Shown piece after piece: positions 18,294-25,038 of a stretch of 33,204 nucleotides of DNA; the first letter of the stretch is position 1, and each line of letters starts with the position of its first letter. The notes under the pieces are model-generated. The model did not search any database. It was not told the DNA's origin and saw only the letters and a program-made list of their open reading frames with translations. This DNA comes from Methyloceanibacter sp. (GTDB lineage: Bacteria > Pseudomonadota > Alphaproteobacteria > Rhizobiales > Methyloligellaceae), in NCBI GenBank assembly GCA_022865725.1, contig JALHTP010000024.1, forward strand, positions 1-33,204. The letters run 5' to 3'. Position numbers and translations under genes: made by a program.

Positions 18294-20132
18294 GTGGTGC
18301 CCACGGGGCGCGGCTGGCTGCACGAAGTGAAATATGACGGCTACCGCATCGTCGCGCGCAAGGCCGGCGGCGAGGTCACGCTGTTCAGCCGGAGCGGGCT
18401 CGACTGGACGGTGCGCTTTCCGGCCATCGCCAAAGCGCTTCTCAGCCTTGCCACCGAGAGCGTGCTGCTCGATGGAGAAATCGCCTTCGTGCTCCCCTCC
18501 GGCATCACCGATTTCAAATCGCTGCAGGAGCATATCGACACACCGAACACCGCCATCCGCTATTTCGTGTTCGATCTGCTTTCCCTCGACGGCAAGGATT
18601 GGCGCAAGAAGCCGCTGAAAGAGCGGCGCGCGCAGCTCGCCAAATTGATCTCGGCGAAGGGCGTATCCGACTTCCTCATCTATGCCGATTACGTGGAGGG
18701 CTCCGGCCCGGAATTCTTCGCGCAAGTCCGCGCCATGGGGCTCGAAGGCATCGTGTCGAAGCGGGCCGATCGGCCCTATCTTTCGGGCCTCGGCAAAGAC
18801 TGGCTGAAGATCAAATGCACGCGCGGCGAGGAGTTCGTGATCGGCGGCTATAGTCGCTCCGACGTGAAGGGTAAGCCGTTCTCCTCGCTGCTGCTCGGCA
18901 CTTTCGACGACGGCCAGCTCATCTATTCCGGCAAGGTCGGCACCGGCTTTGACGCGGCCGACTTCGACATGCTGGCGCGAAAGTTCAAGCCGCTCGAACG
19001 CGCCGCCTCGCCCTTCGTCGAGGTTCCGCGCGAGGAGCGCAAGGACGCGGTATGGCTCGAGCCGAAGCTCGTCGCACAAGTGGCCTACACGGAACGGACG
19101 CGGGACGGGCGGCTCAGGCATCCGAGCTTCAAGGGTTTGCGCGAGGATAAGCCGGCGCATGAGGTGCATCGCGAGCGAAACGAGGACGAGGAGGCCGGCA
19201 TGGCCACGACGAGAAGTACCTCCGGCAAGACAGCCAGCGATCCGACCTTCGACGGGATCACGCTGACCAATCCCGATCGCGTGCTCTATCCCGATATCGG
19301 CCTGACCAAGCTCGATCTTACCAAGTACTACGAGGCCGTGGCTCCACTCATGCTGCCTTATGTGGTGAGGCGGCCGATCAGCCTCGTGCGCTGCCCCGAG
19401 GGCTACGCCAAGGAGTGCTTCTTCCAGCGCCACGCCATGAAGGGCATGAGCCAGGCGATCAAGGAAGTCCCCATCGCGGGCGGCGAGAGCAGAAAGAAAT
19501 ATCTCTATATCGACGACGCCAGCGGACTGTTCGGGCTGGTGCAGATCGGGGTGCTCGAGATCCACGATTGGGGCGTTTCGCTCGACCACATCGACCAGCC
19601 GGACCGGCTGGTGTTCGATCTCGATCCCGATGAAGGGCTCGAGCTTGCCACGTTGAAAGCCGCCACGGTCGAGGTGCGGGATTTCCTCGCTGATCTCGGT
19701 CTCAAGAGCTTCCTCAAATCGACGGGCGGCAAAGGCTTCCATTTGGTGGCGCCGCTGACACCGAAACTCGGCTGGGCCGAGGTGAAGCCGTTCGCCAAGG
19801 CGGTCGCCGATGCGCTGGTGAGTGCGCGGCCCGACCGCTATACGGCGAACCCACTCAAGAAGACGCGTGAGAACAAGATCTTCGTCGACTATCTCCGCAA
19901 TCAGCGTGGCGGCTCGGCCATCGTCAACTACTCGACCCGCGCCAAAGCGGGAGCCCCGGTGTCCTGTCCGCTCCGTTGGGATGAGCTGAAGGGGCTGAAG
20001 GTCGCAGCCCCCTATACCGCCAAGACGCTGCCGGCGCGGCTCAAGGCCTTGAAGGGAGACCCGTGGGAGGGATTTTTTTCTACCCGCCAGTCGATTACGG
20101 CAAAGGCGAAGAAGGCGCTCGGCTTCGGTTAG
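18294..20132 (+). CDS. ligD: LigD ATP-dependent ligase and polymerase domains (downstream frame)
   Basis: Ligase then polymerase domains of LigD (PE-LIG-POL order, as in Pseudomonas). The adenylated lysine lies in LHEVKYDGYRI, with later motifs VFDLLSLDG, EGIVSKRADRPY and DWLKIKC. The polymerase/primase domain begins about residue 320 with LTNPDRVLYPDIGLTK, has the metal-binding acidic set FDLDPDEG near residues 441-447, STGGKGFHL, and ends with IVNYSTRAKAGAPVSCPLRW. Open frame continues upstream of the nominal GTG at 18294 back to the A-tract at 18182 as good LigD sequence, so 18294 is an artefact of the frame, not a convincing start; no ribosome site precedes it. The combined protein would be about 850 aa, normal for the family. 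Confidence 0.9.
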   Translation: MVPTGRGWLHEVKYDGYRIVARKAGGEVTLFSRSGLDWTVRFPAIAKALLSLATESVLLDGEIAFVLPSGITDFKSLQEHIDTPNTAIRYFVFDLLSLDGKDWRKKPLKERRAQLAKLISAKGVSDFLIYADYVEGSGPEFFAQVRAMGLEGIVSKRADRPYLSGLGKDWLKIKCTRGEEFVIGGYSRSDVKGKPFSSLLLGTFDDGQLIYSGKVGTGFDAADFDMLARKFKPLERAASPFVEVPREERKDAVWLEPKLVAQVAYTERTRDGRLRHPSFKGLREDKPAHEVHRERNEDEEAGMATTRSTSGKTASDPTFDGITLTNPDRVLYPDIGLTKLDLTKYYEAVAPLMLPYVVRRPISLVRCPEGYAKECFFQRHAMKGMSQAIKEVPIAGGESRKKYLYIDDASGLFGLVQIGVLEIHDWGVSLDHIDQPDRLVFDLDPDEGLELATLKAATVEVRDFLADLGLKSFLKSTGGKGFHLVAPLTPKLGWAEVKPFAKAVADALVSARPDRYTANPLKKTRENKIFVDYLRNQRGGSAIVNYSTRAKAGAPVSCPLRWDELKGLKVAAPYTAKTLPARLKALKGDPWEGFFSTRQSITAKAKKALGFG

Positions 20133-20313
20133 CCGCTCCCTCTCGTGTCGCGTTCGCGCCGAAGCGCGACGTGCCGGACGCCATCGCCGTGGTGGACGAA
20201 TCTGGACCGCGGCGCTGATCCTCATGAGCTTATGGCTGCTGGTCACCTGACCATCGCCTTGCCGAAGCCAAAGCTACCGAATAGCTTTGGCACGCAAGGA
20301 CAGATCGATATTT

Positions 20314-20362
20314 GAGCATGATCTTTTCGGAAAACCGGTCTCCACTTTTCCGGATCATTCTC
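20314..20362 (+). repeat. Rhizobiales-type extragenic palindromic element
   Basis: An imperfect palindrome: GAGCATGATC on the left, ACCGGTC in the centre and GGATCATTCTC on the right, with GGAAAA/TTTTCC inside. From memory, near-identical elements occur in many copies between genes of Rhizobiales genomes. It ends just before the ribosome site of the caspase-fold gene. Confidence 0.65.
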
Positions 20363-20377
20363 CAGGAGGGTCTCGGC

Positions 20378-21898
20378 GTGATCATCGAGTCCCGAGACGT
20401 CCGCGCGTTTCGCGCAGGCATGATCGCCGCTTGCACCTTCGCTCTGCTCCTTGCCGCTACGCCCGCCGACGCCGCGAAGCGGATCGCGCTCGTCATCGGC
20501 AACAACGCCTATGAGAATGTGCCGCAGCTGCAAAAGGCGGTGAACGACGCCGACGCCATTTCCAAGGAGCTCGCCAAGCTCGGCTTCGAGGTGGTCACCG
20601 CGCAAGATGTCGGCCGCCGCGCCATGAGCCGCGCGCTGGTCGAGCTCGAAGGCAAGGTCGGCGCGGGCGATACGGCGCTGGTCTATTTCGCCGGGCACGG
20701 CTTCGCCGTCGACGGCACCAACTATCTTCTGCCGGTCGACGTGCCGGCCGCCAACCCCGGCGAAGAGGGCCTCGTCAAGGATGCGTCGTTTGCGGCAAGC
20801 GGCCTGTCGGACCGCTTGCAGGAAAAAGGGGCGGGAACGGTAATCCTGATCCTCGATGCCTGCCGCGACAATCCCTTCGCGCTCAAAGGCAAACGCTCCA
20901 TCGGCCAGACGCGCGGGCTCGCCCGCATGGACCCGGCGGAAGGCATGTTCGTGCTGTTCTCGGCGGGACAAGGCCAATCGGCTCTCGACCGCTTAAGCGA
21001 CACCGACACCAATCCGAACTCCGTGTTCACGCGCACGTTGCTCGCCGAGATGGAGGTCCCCGGCCTGTCCATGGTGCAGATCGCCAAGAAGACGCAGGCC
21101 AAAGTGCGCGAGCTCGCCGCCAAGGTCGATCATGTGCAGGTGCCGGCCTATTACGACCAGATCGTCGGCGACCTCTACCTCTCGCCCGAAGGCGCCGCAG
21201 AAGCAGGGACCGGCAATGTGGCGAAGCTTCAGGAAGGAGGCGGGATGAGCGTGCTGCCGAAGCAGGAGCAGAAGGTCGCGGCGTTGCCTTCAGCGCCGGC
21301 GCCGCTCGCCAGCTTCACCCGCTCGAACAGCGGCTGGATGGTGAACGTCTCGCTGCCCGAGGCCGCGACCCAATTCGGCTACCGCGTCGGCGAGAAGGGC
21401 GAGTTCACCGATCCCGGCTTCATCGACTCGCTCAACCAGCGCACCGGCGCGCGCATGCCGAAGACCTATTTCGAGATGCCGCTCGACCAGGGCAAGACCA
21501 CGATCTACGTCACTTGGCGCGACAAACGCGGCGAGCAGGCCGAAGTGTTCCCAATCAATTTCGACCCGACCGGAGCGCTGGCCGGGGAGGAGAAGGCGAC
21601 GCTCGAGCAGTTCTGGACGAGCTGGATCGCGTTCCGTGAGTTCCAGGGGATGAAGGTCTATTTCTCCCAGCTCATCACCTATCGCTGCGCGATTCATGAG
21701 GTACGCTACGGCTACAATGACGGTCCGACCGACAAAATCTTCGCCCTGCCGCCTTGCGATCCCGCCGACCCGCATAGCGTGCCTTACGAGGCCAAGATCT
21801 ACATGAACGTGCCGCCGAAGACCGCCTCGATGTCGGTGCACCTCACTTATGTCGACGGCACGAACTCGGCGACGCGCAGCTTCAACGCGCCGAAATAA
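20378..21898 (+). CDS. Exported caspase-fold (peptidase C14) protein
   Basis: A 506-aa protein from the GTG at 20378, chosen because AGGAGG (20364-20369) is eight bases upstream; the frame is open to 20312 but that part lies in a palindromic repeat. Residues 1-33 look like a signal peptide (hydrophobic core then PADAA). The caspase domain spans about 34-270: strand RIALVIGNNAY, catalytic His107 in YFAGHG and Cys162 in LDACRDNPF. The C-terminal 200 residues (from about 305) are beta-rich with two Cys and resemble no named domain I can place. Such proteins occur widely in Rhizobiales; roles in stress or regulated proteolysis are proposed but not shown. No obvious partner lies beside it. Confidence 0.88.
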   Translation: MIIESRDVRAFRAGMIAACTFALLLAATPADAAKRIALVIGNNAYENVPQLQKAVNDADAISKELAKLGFEVVTAQDVGRRAMSRALVELEGKVGAGDTALVYFAGHGFAVDGTNYLLPVDVPAANPGEEGLVKDASFAASGLSDRLQEKGAGTVILILDACRDNPFALKGKRSIGQTRGLARMDPAEGMFVLFSAGQGQSALDRLSDTDTNPNSVFTRTLLAEMEVPGLSMVQIAKKTQAKVRELAAKVDHVQVPAYYDQIVGDLYLSPEGAAEAGTGNVAKLQEGGGMSVLPKQEQKVAALPSAPAPLASFTRSNSGWMVNVSLPEAATQFGYRVGEKGEFTDPGFIDSLNQRTGARMPKTYFEMPLDQGKTTIYVTWRDKRGEQAEVFPINFDPTGALAGEEKATLEQFWTSWIAFREFQGMKVYFSQLITYRCAIHEVRYGYNDGPTDKIFALPPCDPADPHSVPYEAKIYMNVPPKTASMSVHLTYVDGTNSATRSFNAPK

Positions 21899-21956
21899 GC
21901 ACCCCTGTTCCCTTTTCGCCCCAGAGACCCTATATCGGTCTTTCCCAGCAACAATC

Positions 21957-22058
21957 GAAAGGAGGTGATCCAGTGTCTCAAGGTTATGGGCCTACGATCC
22001 GGCTAGAGGATGGATCACCAACAGGTTCAATGGCTTAACGCCTTGAAACCTTAGCCAT
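21957..22058 (+). promoter_or_regulatory. Structured leader with a 16S-complementary Shine-Dalgarno
   Basis: Bases 21957-21973 (GAAAGGAGGTGATCCAG) are the exact reverse complement of the last 17 bases of a typical 16S rRNA. TGGATCACC at 22011-22019 can pair with GGTGATCCA at 21964-21972, hiding this site. Further down, a 10-pair hairpin (22024-22050) and an exclusive alternative (ATGGCTTAA 22030-22038 with TTAGCCAT 22051-22058) overlap the stop codon of the short ORF. This looks like a translation-controlled leader for the genes that follow. Confidence 0.55.
21973..22038 (+). CDS. Possible 21-aa leader peptide
   Basis: A GTG-started ORF of 21 codons plus TAA that begins at the end of the extended Shine-Dalgarno. 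The peptide is VSQGYGPTIRLEDGSPTGSM-A, hydrophilic, without a membrane segment. The ribosome site is unusually strong and the stop falls inside the alternative hairpins, which favours a regulatory or translated small ORF. I do not recognise the peptide. Confidence 0.4.
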   Translation: MSQGYGPTIRLEDGSPTGSMA

Positions 22059-22118
22059 CCCCCTCCGAAGGTAACCAGTAGGTAACACCAACAGGAGGAG
22101 CCAATGGCCAAAACCCTT

Positions 22119-22155
22119 ACGGTGGCTCGCTTCACGGCGGCCACCGTTTTTCTTT
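22119..22155 (+). terminator. Intrinsic terminator ahead of a small exported-protein gene (candidate attenuator)
   Basis: ACGGTGGC (22119-22126) pairs perfectly with GCCACCGT (22140-22147), followed by TTTTTCTTT. It lies 38 bases before the gene at 22189 and inside a second short frame that opens at ATG 22104 behind AGGAGGAG (22093-22100). Its position after the leader and before the gene fits attenuation; it could also simply end the leader ORFs. Confidence 0.65.
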
Positions 22156-22188
22156 GGCGCGCGCCCTCCGCAACCTATGGAGGGAAGA

Positions 22189-22485
22189 ATGACACATGCG
22201 TTTTCCCGCCGTCCCGTCACGACTGGCCTTGCTGCGGCCGTGGCAGCTATTCCTGCTACAGCGATAGCGACAGCCGCGCCTCGGATTTCACCAGAGGAGC
22301 GCGTGCGCCGGGCATTGGAGGAGGCGAGGCTAGCCTTCGAAGCATACTACCCCGGCGCCACATTCCATCAGGCGACGTGGAATGAGGCGCGGCCGGACAA
22401 GCTTGCAAGCGACAATTCCGTCGCCTGCCTCTTGGTTATCGCCTCGAGCTACTCAGAAGAAGTGGCCCGCGGCAAGAAGCTATGA
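22189..22485 (+). CDS. Small exported protein, unknown function
   Basis: A 98-aa protein with a Tat-like signal peptide: SRRPVTTGLAAAVAAIPATA, then an AxA-type site. The mature part (about 68 residues) is helical and has a single Cys. GGAGGG (22179-22184) is five bases from the ATG. Another frame, from ATG 22104 to 22385, overlaps it; that frame has a good ribosome site but loses protein-like composition after about 25 residues, so I prefer this one. The stop overlaps the next small ORF as ATGA. No named family recognised. Confidence 0.6.
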   Translation: MTHAFSRRPVTTGLAAAVAAIPATAIATAAPRISPEERVRRALEEARLAFEAYYPGATFHQATWNEARPDKLASDNSVACLLVIASSYSEEVARGKKL

Positions 22486-22574
22486 CCTCCCTCTGGCCCC
22501 GCGTCCGCATTTGGTACGCGACCAAGCTGGTCGATTTTGCTGAGTGGCTTGAGGGCCGGAAGCGGCGGCGATGA
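22482..22574 (+). CDS. 30-aa basic small protein, coupled to the preceding gene
   Basis: Starts in an ATGA overlap with the stop of the exported-protein gene. The peptide opens MTSLWPRVRIWYATKLVDFA and ends in EGRKRRR, an amphipathic helix with a strongly basic tail. It may be membrane-peripheral or nucleic-acid binding; both are guesses. The intrinsic terminator at 22659-22692 would end this two-gene unit. Confidence 0.45.
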   Translation: MTSLWPRVRIWYATKLVDFAEWLEGRKRRR

Positions 22575-22655
22575 GCCTGCGGGTTAGCGCCCTCGCCCAG
22601 CTTCGTGTATAAAGGTCTCGGCGTCTGGTTTTCCCGGCGCCCCCGCATGCGATAC

Positions 22656-22793
22656 CTAGAACCCCAGTCGCTTCGGCTGGGGTTCTTTATTGGAGGGCAA
22701 TTGATCCTTCCCCACGATAGCAGCGACGAGGAGAGCGACCACCACATTTGCGGCGATCACAGCCAAAAGCACTGTGGAATACAAAAGCAGCAT
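22656..22793 (-). CDS. 45-aa single-span membrane protein
   Basis: A short minus-strand frame. It begins MLLLYSTVLLAVIAANVVVA, continues with further hydrophobic residues to about residue 27 and ends in a hydrophilic, lysine/proline-rich tail. GGGAG lies just upstream of the ATG at 22793, somewhat close. Its last codons cover the stem of a plus-strand terminator. The uninterrupted membrane segment makes it more likely than chance, but codon evidence is thin at this length. Function unknown. Confidence 0.5.
   Translation of the reverse strand: MLLLYSTVLLAVIAANVVVALLVAAIVGKDQLPSNKEPQPKRLGF
22659..22692 (+). terminator. Intrinsic terminator with UUCG-like loop region
   Basis: GAACCCCAG (22659-22667) pairs perfectly with CTGGGGTTC (22677-22685), the stem extending inwards three more pairs, followed by TTTATT. 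It ends the unit 22189-22574 on the plus strand. On the minus strand there is no T-run. Confidence 0.75.
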
Positions 22794-22866
22794 TGCTCCC
22801 TGAGCAGCATGCTCCCTCGCATTCCACAACTAGCTTTGCGTGAGCTTGGTTCCAGGGGAGCAAGGA

Positions 22867-22894
22867 GGCGTCGGCTTCGGCCGGCGCCCTTTTT
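22867..22894 (+). terminator. UUCG-loop terminator, copy A of a dispersed family
   Basis: GGCGTCGGC (22867-22875) and GCCGGCGCC (22880-22888) form nine pairs around a TTCG tetraloop, followed by C and five T. The 28 bases 22875-22902 are identical to 24591-24618 (copy C). There is no clear plus-strand gene immediately upstream for it to terminate. Confidence 0.75.
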
Positions 22895-23049
22895 GTTGTA
22901 GGGTCAAACGTTGGTTCCCATCCTCCCGCCAAAATAAGGCGCTCGACAATCGAACTGAAAGGTCCACACTCGACCATCACCGGCCCGCGTCCCCCAGGCG
23001 CCGGTGGCTGAGAGCCTAAGACTCCCGCCTGCAAAGCATGGAGGGAGCT

Positions 23050-23289
23050 ATGGGCTCTCGAAACCCCCCACCCAATTTGTATGACCCGGCGCTGCTAGCC
23101 GCGGTAGAGCAGGCATTCGACGCCACTTGGACGGTGCTAGAGGCTCGCGAGCCGTTTCGCGATTTCGATAAGGACAATGAATTGAAGACTGAGCTGAGTC
23201 ACAAGCTCAACGCTCTTGCTGCCGACGGTGTGACTGATGCCATTGAGCTTCGAGAGTGGGCCCTTGAGGGCTTATCAGGCCATCGGTGA
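23050..23289 (+). CDS. Small hypothetical protein (79 aa), Rhizobiales-type
   Basis: The ATG at 23050 has GGAGGGAG right upstream (23040-23047); an ATG at 23038 lies before the ribosome site and is less likely. The protein has an N-terminal PPPNLYDPALL segment and is then all helical (VEQAFDATWTVLEARE, then LSHKLNALAADGVTDAIEL). Small proteins of this build with a conserved L-x-LALxG-x-D pattern are common in Bradyrhizobium and relatives, but I know no function. Confidence 0.75.
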   Translation: MGSRNPPPNLYDPALLAAVEQAFDATWTVLEAREPFRDFDKDNELKTELSHKLNALAADGVTDAIELREWALEGLSGHR

Positions 23290-23314
23290 TCTCGCCGAGC
23301 GGATTGTGATGCGC

Positions 23315-23473
23315 TTAGCCTTTGGGCCGCGCCGCGCGGGGGTTGTTTCTCTGCTCGCGCGCCATGTTCAAAAGCTGGTCAGAGCGTTTGCCTTTGGTGT
23401 CGATTCCAAGACGCTTTAGCTCAGTCTCAGCATCAGCAACAAGCTGAGCCATTTTCGGCGGGGCTTTGTCCAT
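23315..23473 (-). CDS. Small hypothetical protein (52 aa), charged
   Basis: Opens MDKAPPKMAQLVADAETELK, continues RLGIDTKGKRSDQLLNMARE and ends in an Arg/Pro-rich basic tail. The composition is protein-like and predicted helical. A longer form from GTG 23515 (66 aa) is possible. No strong ribosome site marks either start. It converges on the gene at 23050-23289. Family not recognised. Confidence 0.5.
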   Translation of the reverse strand: MDKAPPKMAQLVADAETELKRLGIDTKGKRSDQLLNMAREQRNNPRAARPKG

Positions 23474-23558
23474 GCTGTCAGTATGGGCCTTGAGGCGTCC
23501 TGTTTCTAGGGCCACGAAAGCCCTGCCACATCGCAGCCCAACCTTCCTTTAGCCCGCT

Positions 23559-23681
23559 TCACTTAATCAGGCACTCAACCCATTCCGCGCCGAGCATATC
23601 GGTCATAGAACACTGACGCCGCACGCTTTGGGCAGCGAACGCGACGATAAGCACTATTAGAAATCCAGCGAGAAGGCGCAT
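23559..23681 (-). CDS. Small exported or membrane peptide (40 aa)
   Basis: A short minus-strand frame opening MRLLAGFLIVLIVAFAAQSV, a signal-peptide-like or membrane segment, then RRQCSMTDMLGAEWVECLIK with two Cys. AAGGAG lies seven bases before the ATG at 23681, a good ribosome site. If the signal is cleaved near AAQS, the mature peptide has about 20 residues with a possible disulfide. Function unknown. Confidence 0.6.
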   Translation of the reverse strand: MRLLAGFLIVLIVAFAAQSVRRQCSMTDMLGAEWVECLIK

Positions 23682-23791
23682 TGCTTCGCTCCTTCCCCGT
23701 CATGCCGTCCCGGACTTTAGTCTCCGTTGGTCGAAAGCTGAAACTCGAATCAAATTCACCTTCAATGAAGTGTTAATTGGAATGCCTACCG

Positions 23792-24019
23792 ATGGCTCGC
23801 CGCTTTAAACCGCCTTGGACCACCGAACGAATTTCTGGCGGGTATGTCGTGAAGGACGGGACCGGACAGGCGCTCGCCTATGTCTACGCCCGCGAGAAGC
23901 GCGCCGATGCAGACATTGCGAAGGTGCTCACGATGGACGAGGCGCGACGGGTGGCGAGCAGCATCGCCAAGCTGCCGGCGCTGTTAGGCGCGGCGGATCA
24001 ATCAGCCCCTATTTCTTGA
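23792..24019 (+). CDS. Small conserved hypothetical protein (75 aa)
   Basis: Opens MARRFKPPWTTERISGGYVV, then DGTGQALAYVYAREK and MDEARRVASSIAKLPALLG. I recognise this as a small family very common in Rhizobiales, often in several copies per genome, with a beta-strand half and a C-terminal DEARR-x-A-x-x-I-AKLPELL helix; no function is known to me. The frame is open to ATG 23777 but 23792 matches the family start. A fragment of a second copy lies at 25039-25092. Confidence 0.85.
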   Translation: MARRFKPPWTTERISGGYVVKDGTGQALAYVYAREKRADADIAKVLTMDEARRVASSIAKLPALLGAADQSAPIS

Positions 24020-24071
24020 CCTGCACTGATACGCAGAAGGCGCCGCGCGGGGAGGCTGGGCGCTCGCGGGA

Positions 24072-24248
24072 CTAAACGTCCCGAAACACGTTACCGGCAG
24101 CAAGCACTGCATAAGCCACCAACAAAATAGTGAAGCCGGTGCGGCTAAACGGAACTTCGATATGTGCGTAGTGAACGACGACCGCGAACAACGCGAGGAC
24201 GGCTGACGCAATGAAAGTAATCACCTTGGGTGCTGATAGATCAAGCAT
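24072..24248 (-). CDS. Small two-span membrane protein (58 aa)
   Basis: A short minus-strand frame. It opens MLDLSAPKVITFIASAVLAL, with a first membrane span to about residue 26, a short loop (HYAHIEVPFSRTG) and a second span ILLVAYAVLAAGNV before FRDV. GGGGGAG about five bases before the ATG at 24248 is a strong ribosome site. Similar small proteins opening with xSAPKxITF are, from memory, frequent in Rhizobiales. Function unknown. Confidence 0.75.
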   Translation of the reverse strand: MLDLSAPKVITFIASAVLALFAVVVHYAHIEVPFSRTGFTILLVAYAVLAAGNVFRDV

Positions 24249-24347
24249 CGCTCCCCCTTTTCAGCCCGGCCAGTGGGCTTGAAAGGTCAGTTTAGCTTCG
24301 CCCGCACGATAAAGCGATAGTCCATCGGTCGCATGCTTCGGTGATGA

Positions 24348-24376
24348 GGCGTCGGCTTCGGCCGGCGCCCTATTTA
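24348..24376 (+). repeat. UUCG hairpin, copy B of the dispersed family
   Basis: The same nine-pair stem and TTCG loop as copy A (24348-24356 with 24361-24369), followed by CTATTTA in place of the T-run, so a weak terminator at best. It abuts the stop codon of the minus-strand zinc-ribbon gene. Confidence 0.6.
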
Positions 24377-24546
24377 TGTCCGCCATGTCGCAACTGATGA
24401 AGTGCGTGGAGATCTGCCTCCGAAAGCCACACCCACCGCTCGCTGCCGGCTGGCGCCCAAAGATTGCAGGTCAAGCACCCGACAAGGCGTTGGCCGCGAT
24501 TGTCTATCTCGACAAGCTCTTGCTCACAGTTATGACAGCGACCCAT
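24370..24546 (-). CDS. Small zinc-ribbon protein (58 aa)
   Basis: Opens MGRCHNCEQELVEIDNRGQR, then LVGCLTCNLWAPAGSE, giving two CxxC pairs (residues 4/7 and 24/27) that should bind one zinc, followed by the conserved LSEADLHALHQLRH helix. Small proteins of this build are frequent in Rhizobiales; function unknown. GAGGG lies about eight bases upstream of the ATG at 24546. The frame is open back to 24960, but that extension has no protein-like pattern. Confidence 0.78.
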   Translation of the reverse strand: MGRCHNCEQELVEIDNRGQRLVGCLTCNLWAPAGSERWVWLSEADLHALHQLRHGGHK

Positions 24547-24590
24547 GACGCTACCCTCGCAGGGGGATGTGACCGAATGAGGGGAGCTCG

Positions 24591-24618
24591 CTTCGGCCGG
24601 CGCCCTTTTTGTTGTAGG
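24591..24618 (+). terminator. UUCG-loop terminator, copy C (degenerate left arm)
   Basis: Identical over 28 bases to 22875-22902, including the TTCG loop, the right arm GCCGGCGCC and CTTTTTGTTGTAGG. The left arm (24583-24591) has drifted to GGAGCTCGC, leaving about seven of nine pairs. It lies between the minus-strand zinc-ribbon gene and the exported peptide gene at 24749. Confidence 0.55.
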
Positions 24619-24748
24619 CGGGTGCGGGGCAATGAGAGGTCCGCTGCGAGGACGGAGCACCCGCTTACACTGCCCCGGTGGCTGCGTGAGCTGTGATACT
24701 ATTCCCCGAAGAGGCGCAAAAACGGTGGGGTGGACAGGGGAGATAAAT

Positions 24749-24874
24749 ATGCGCAATTGCCGAATTCTACTTGTGCTAATCGGAGCTATCGTCGTGCTCC
24801 TGCTAGCTGAACAATCTGCTTCTGCAGATTGCAGTGGATTAAGACGGGGGCCCCTTTCAAGATGCTTGGCGTAA
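24749..24874 (+). CDS. Small exported peptide (41 aa)
   Basis: Opens MRNCRILLVLIGAIVVLLLA, a clear signal peptide, then EQSASADCSGLRRGPLSRCL-A. Cleavage after ASA would give a mature peptide of about 15 residues with two Cys (DCSGLRRGPLSRCLA). AGGGGAG six to seven bases before the ATG supports this start. The sequence after the stop is not protein-like, but a frameshifted longer ancestor cannot be excluded. Function unknown. Confidence 0.6.
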   Translation: MRNCRILLVLIGAIVVLLLAEQSASADCSGLRRGPLSRCLA

Positions 24875-25038
24875 CAAAGAAAGCTAGCAGAACAGCACAG
24901 GCTAGAAGGAATAGCTAAAGCTGCTTCACACCAAAGAGCCGGGGGTGACAACGCAGACATGCCAATTGATCAAGGGGGAGTTAGTCTGCGGCGCGCCTCA
25001 TCCTCAGTGAGCACGGGCACCCTTTGTCCTCCGGACAG

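Noticed and set aside
22104..22385. A 93-aa frame behind AGGAGGAG
   Set aside because: It has a strong ribosome site and a plausible first 20 residues, but it runs through a perfect terminator and then loses protein-like composition, and it overlaps the better-supported gene at 22189. Kept only as a possible leader ORF.
22605..22901. A 98-aa plus-strand frame
   Set aside because: It passes through two intrinsic terminators, has no ribosome site and its product is low-complexity; the antisense 45-aa membrane protein is more credible.
24547..24960. Upstream extension of the zinc-ribbon frame (to 196 aa)
   Set aside because: The extension has no domain pattern and covers copy C of the terminator family; the 58-aa form has its own ribosome site and matches the family length.
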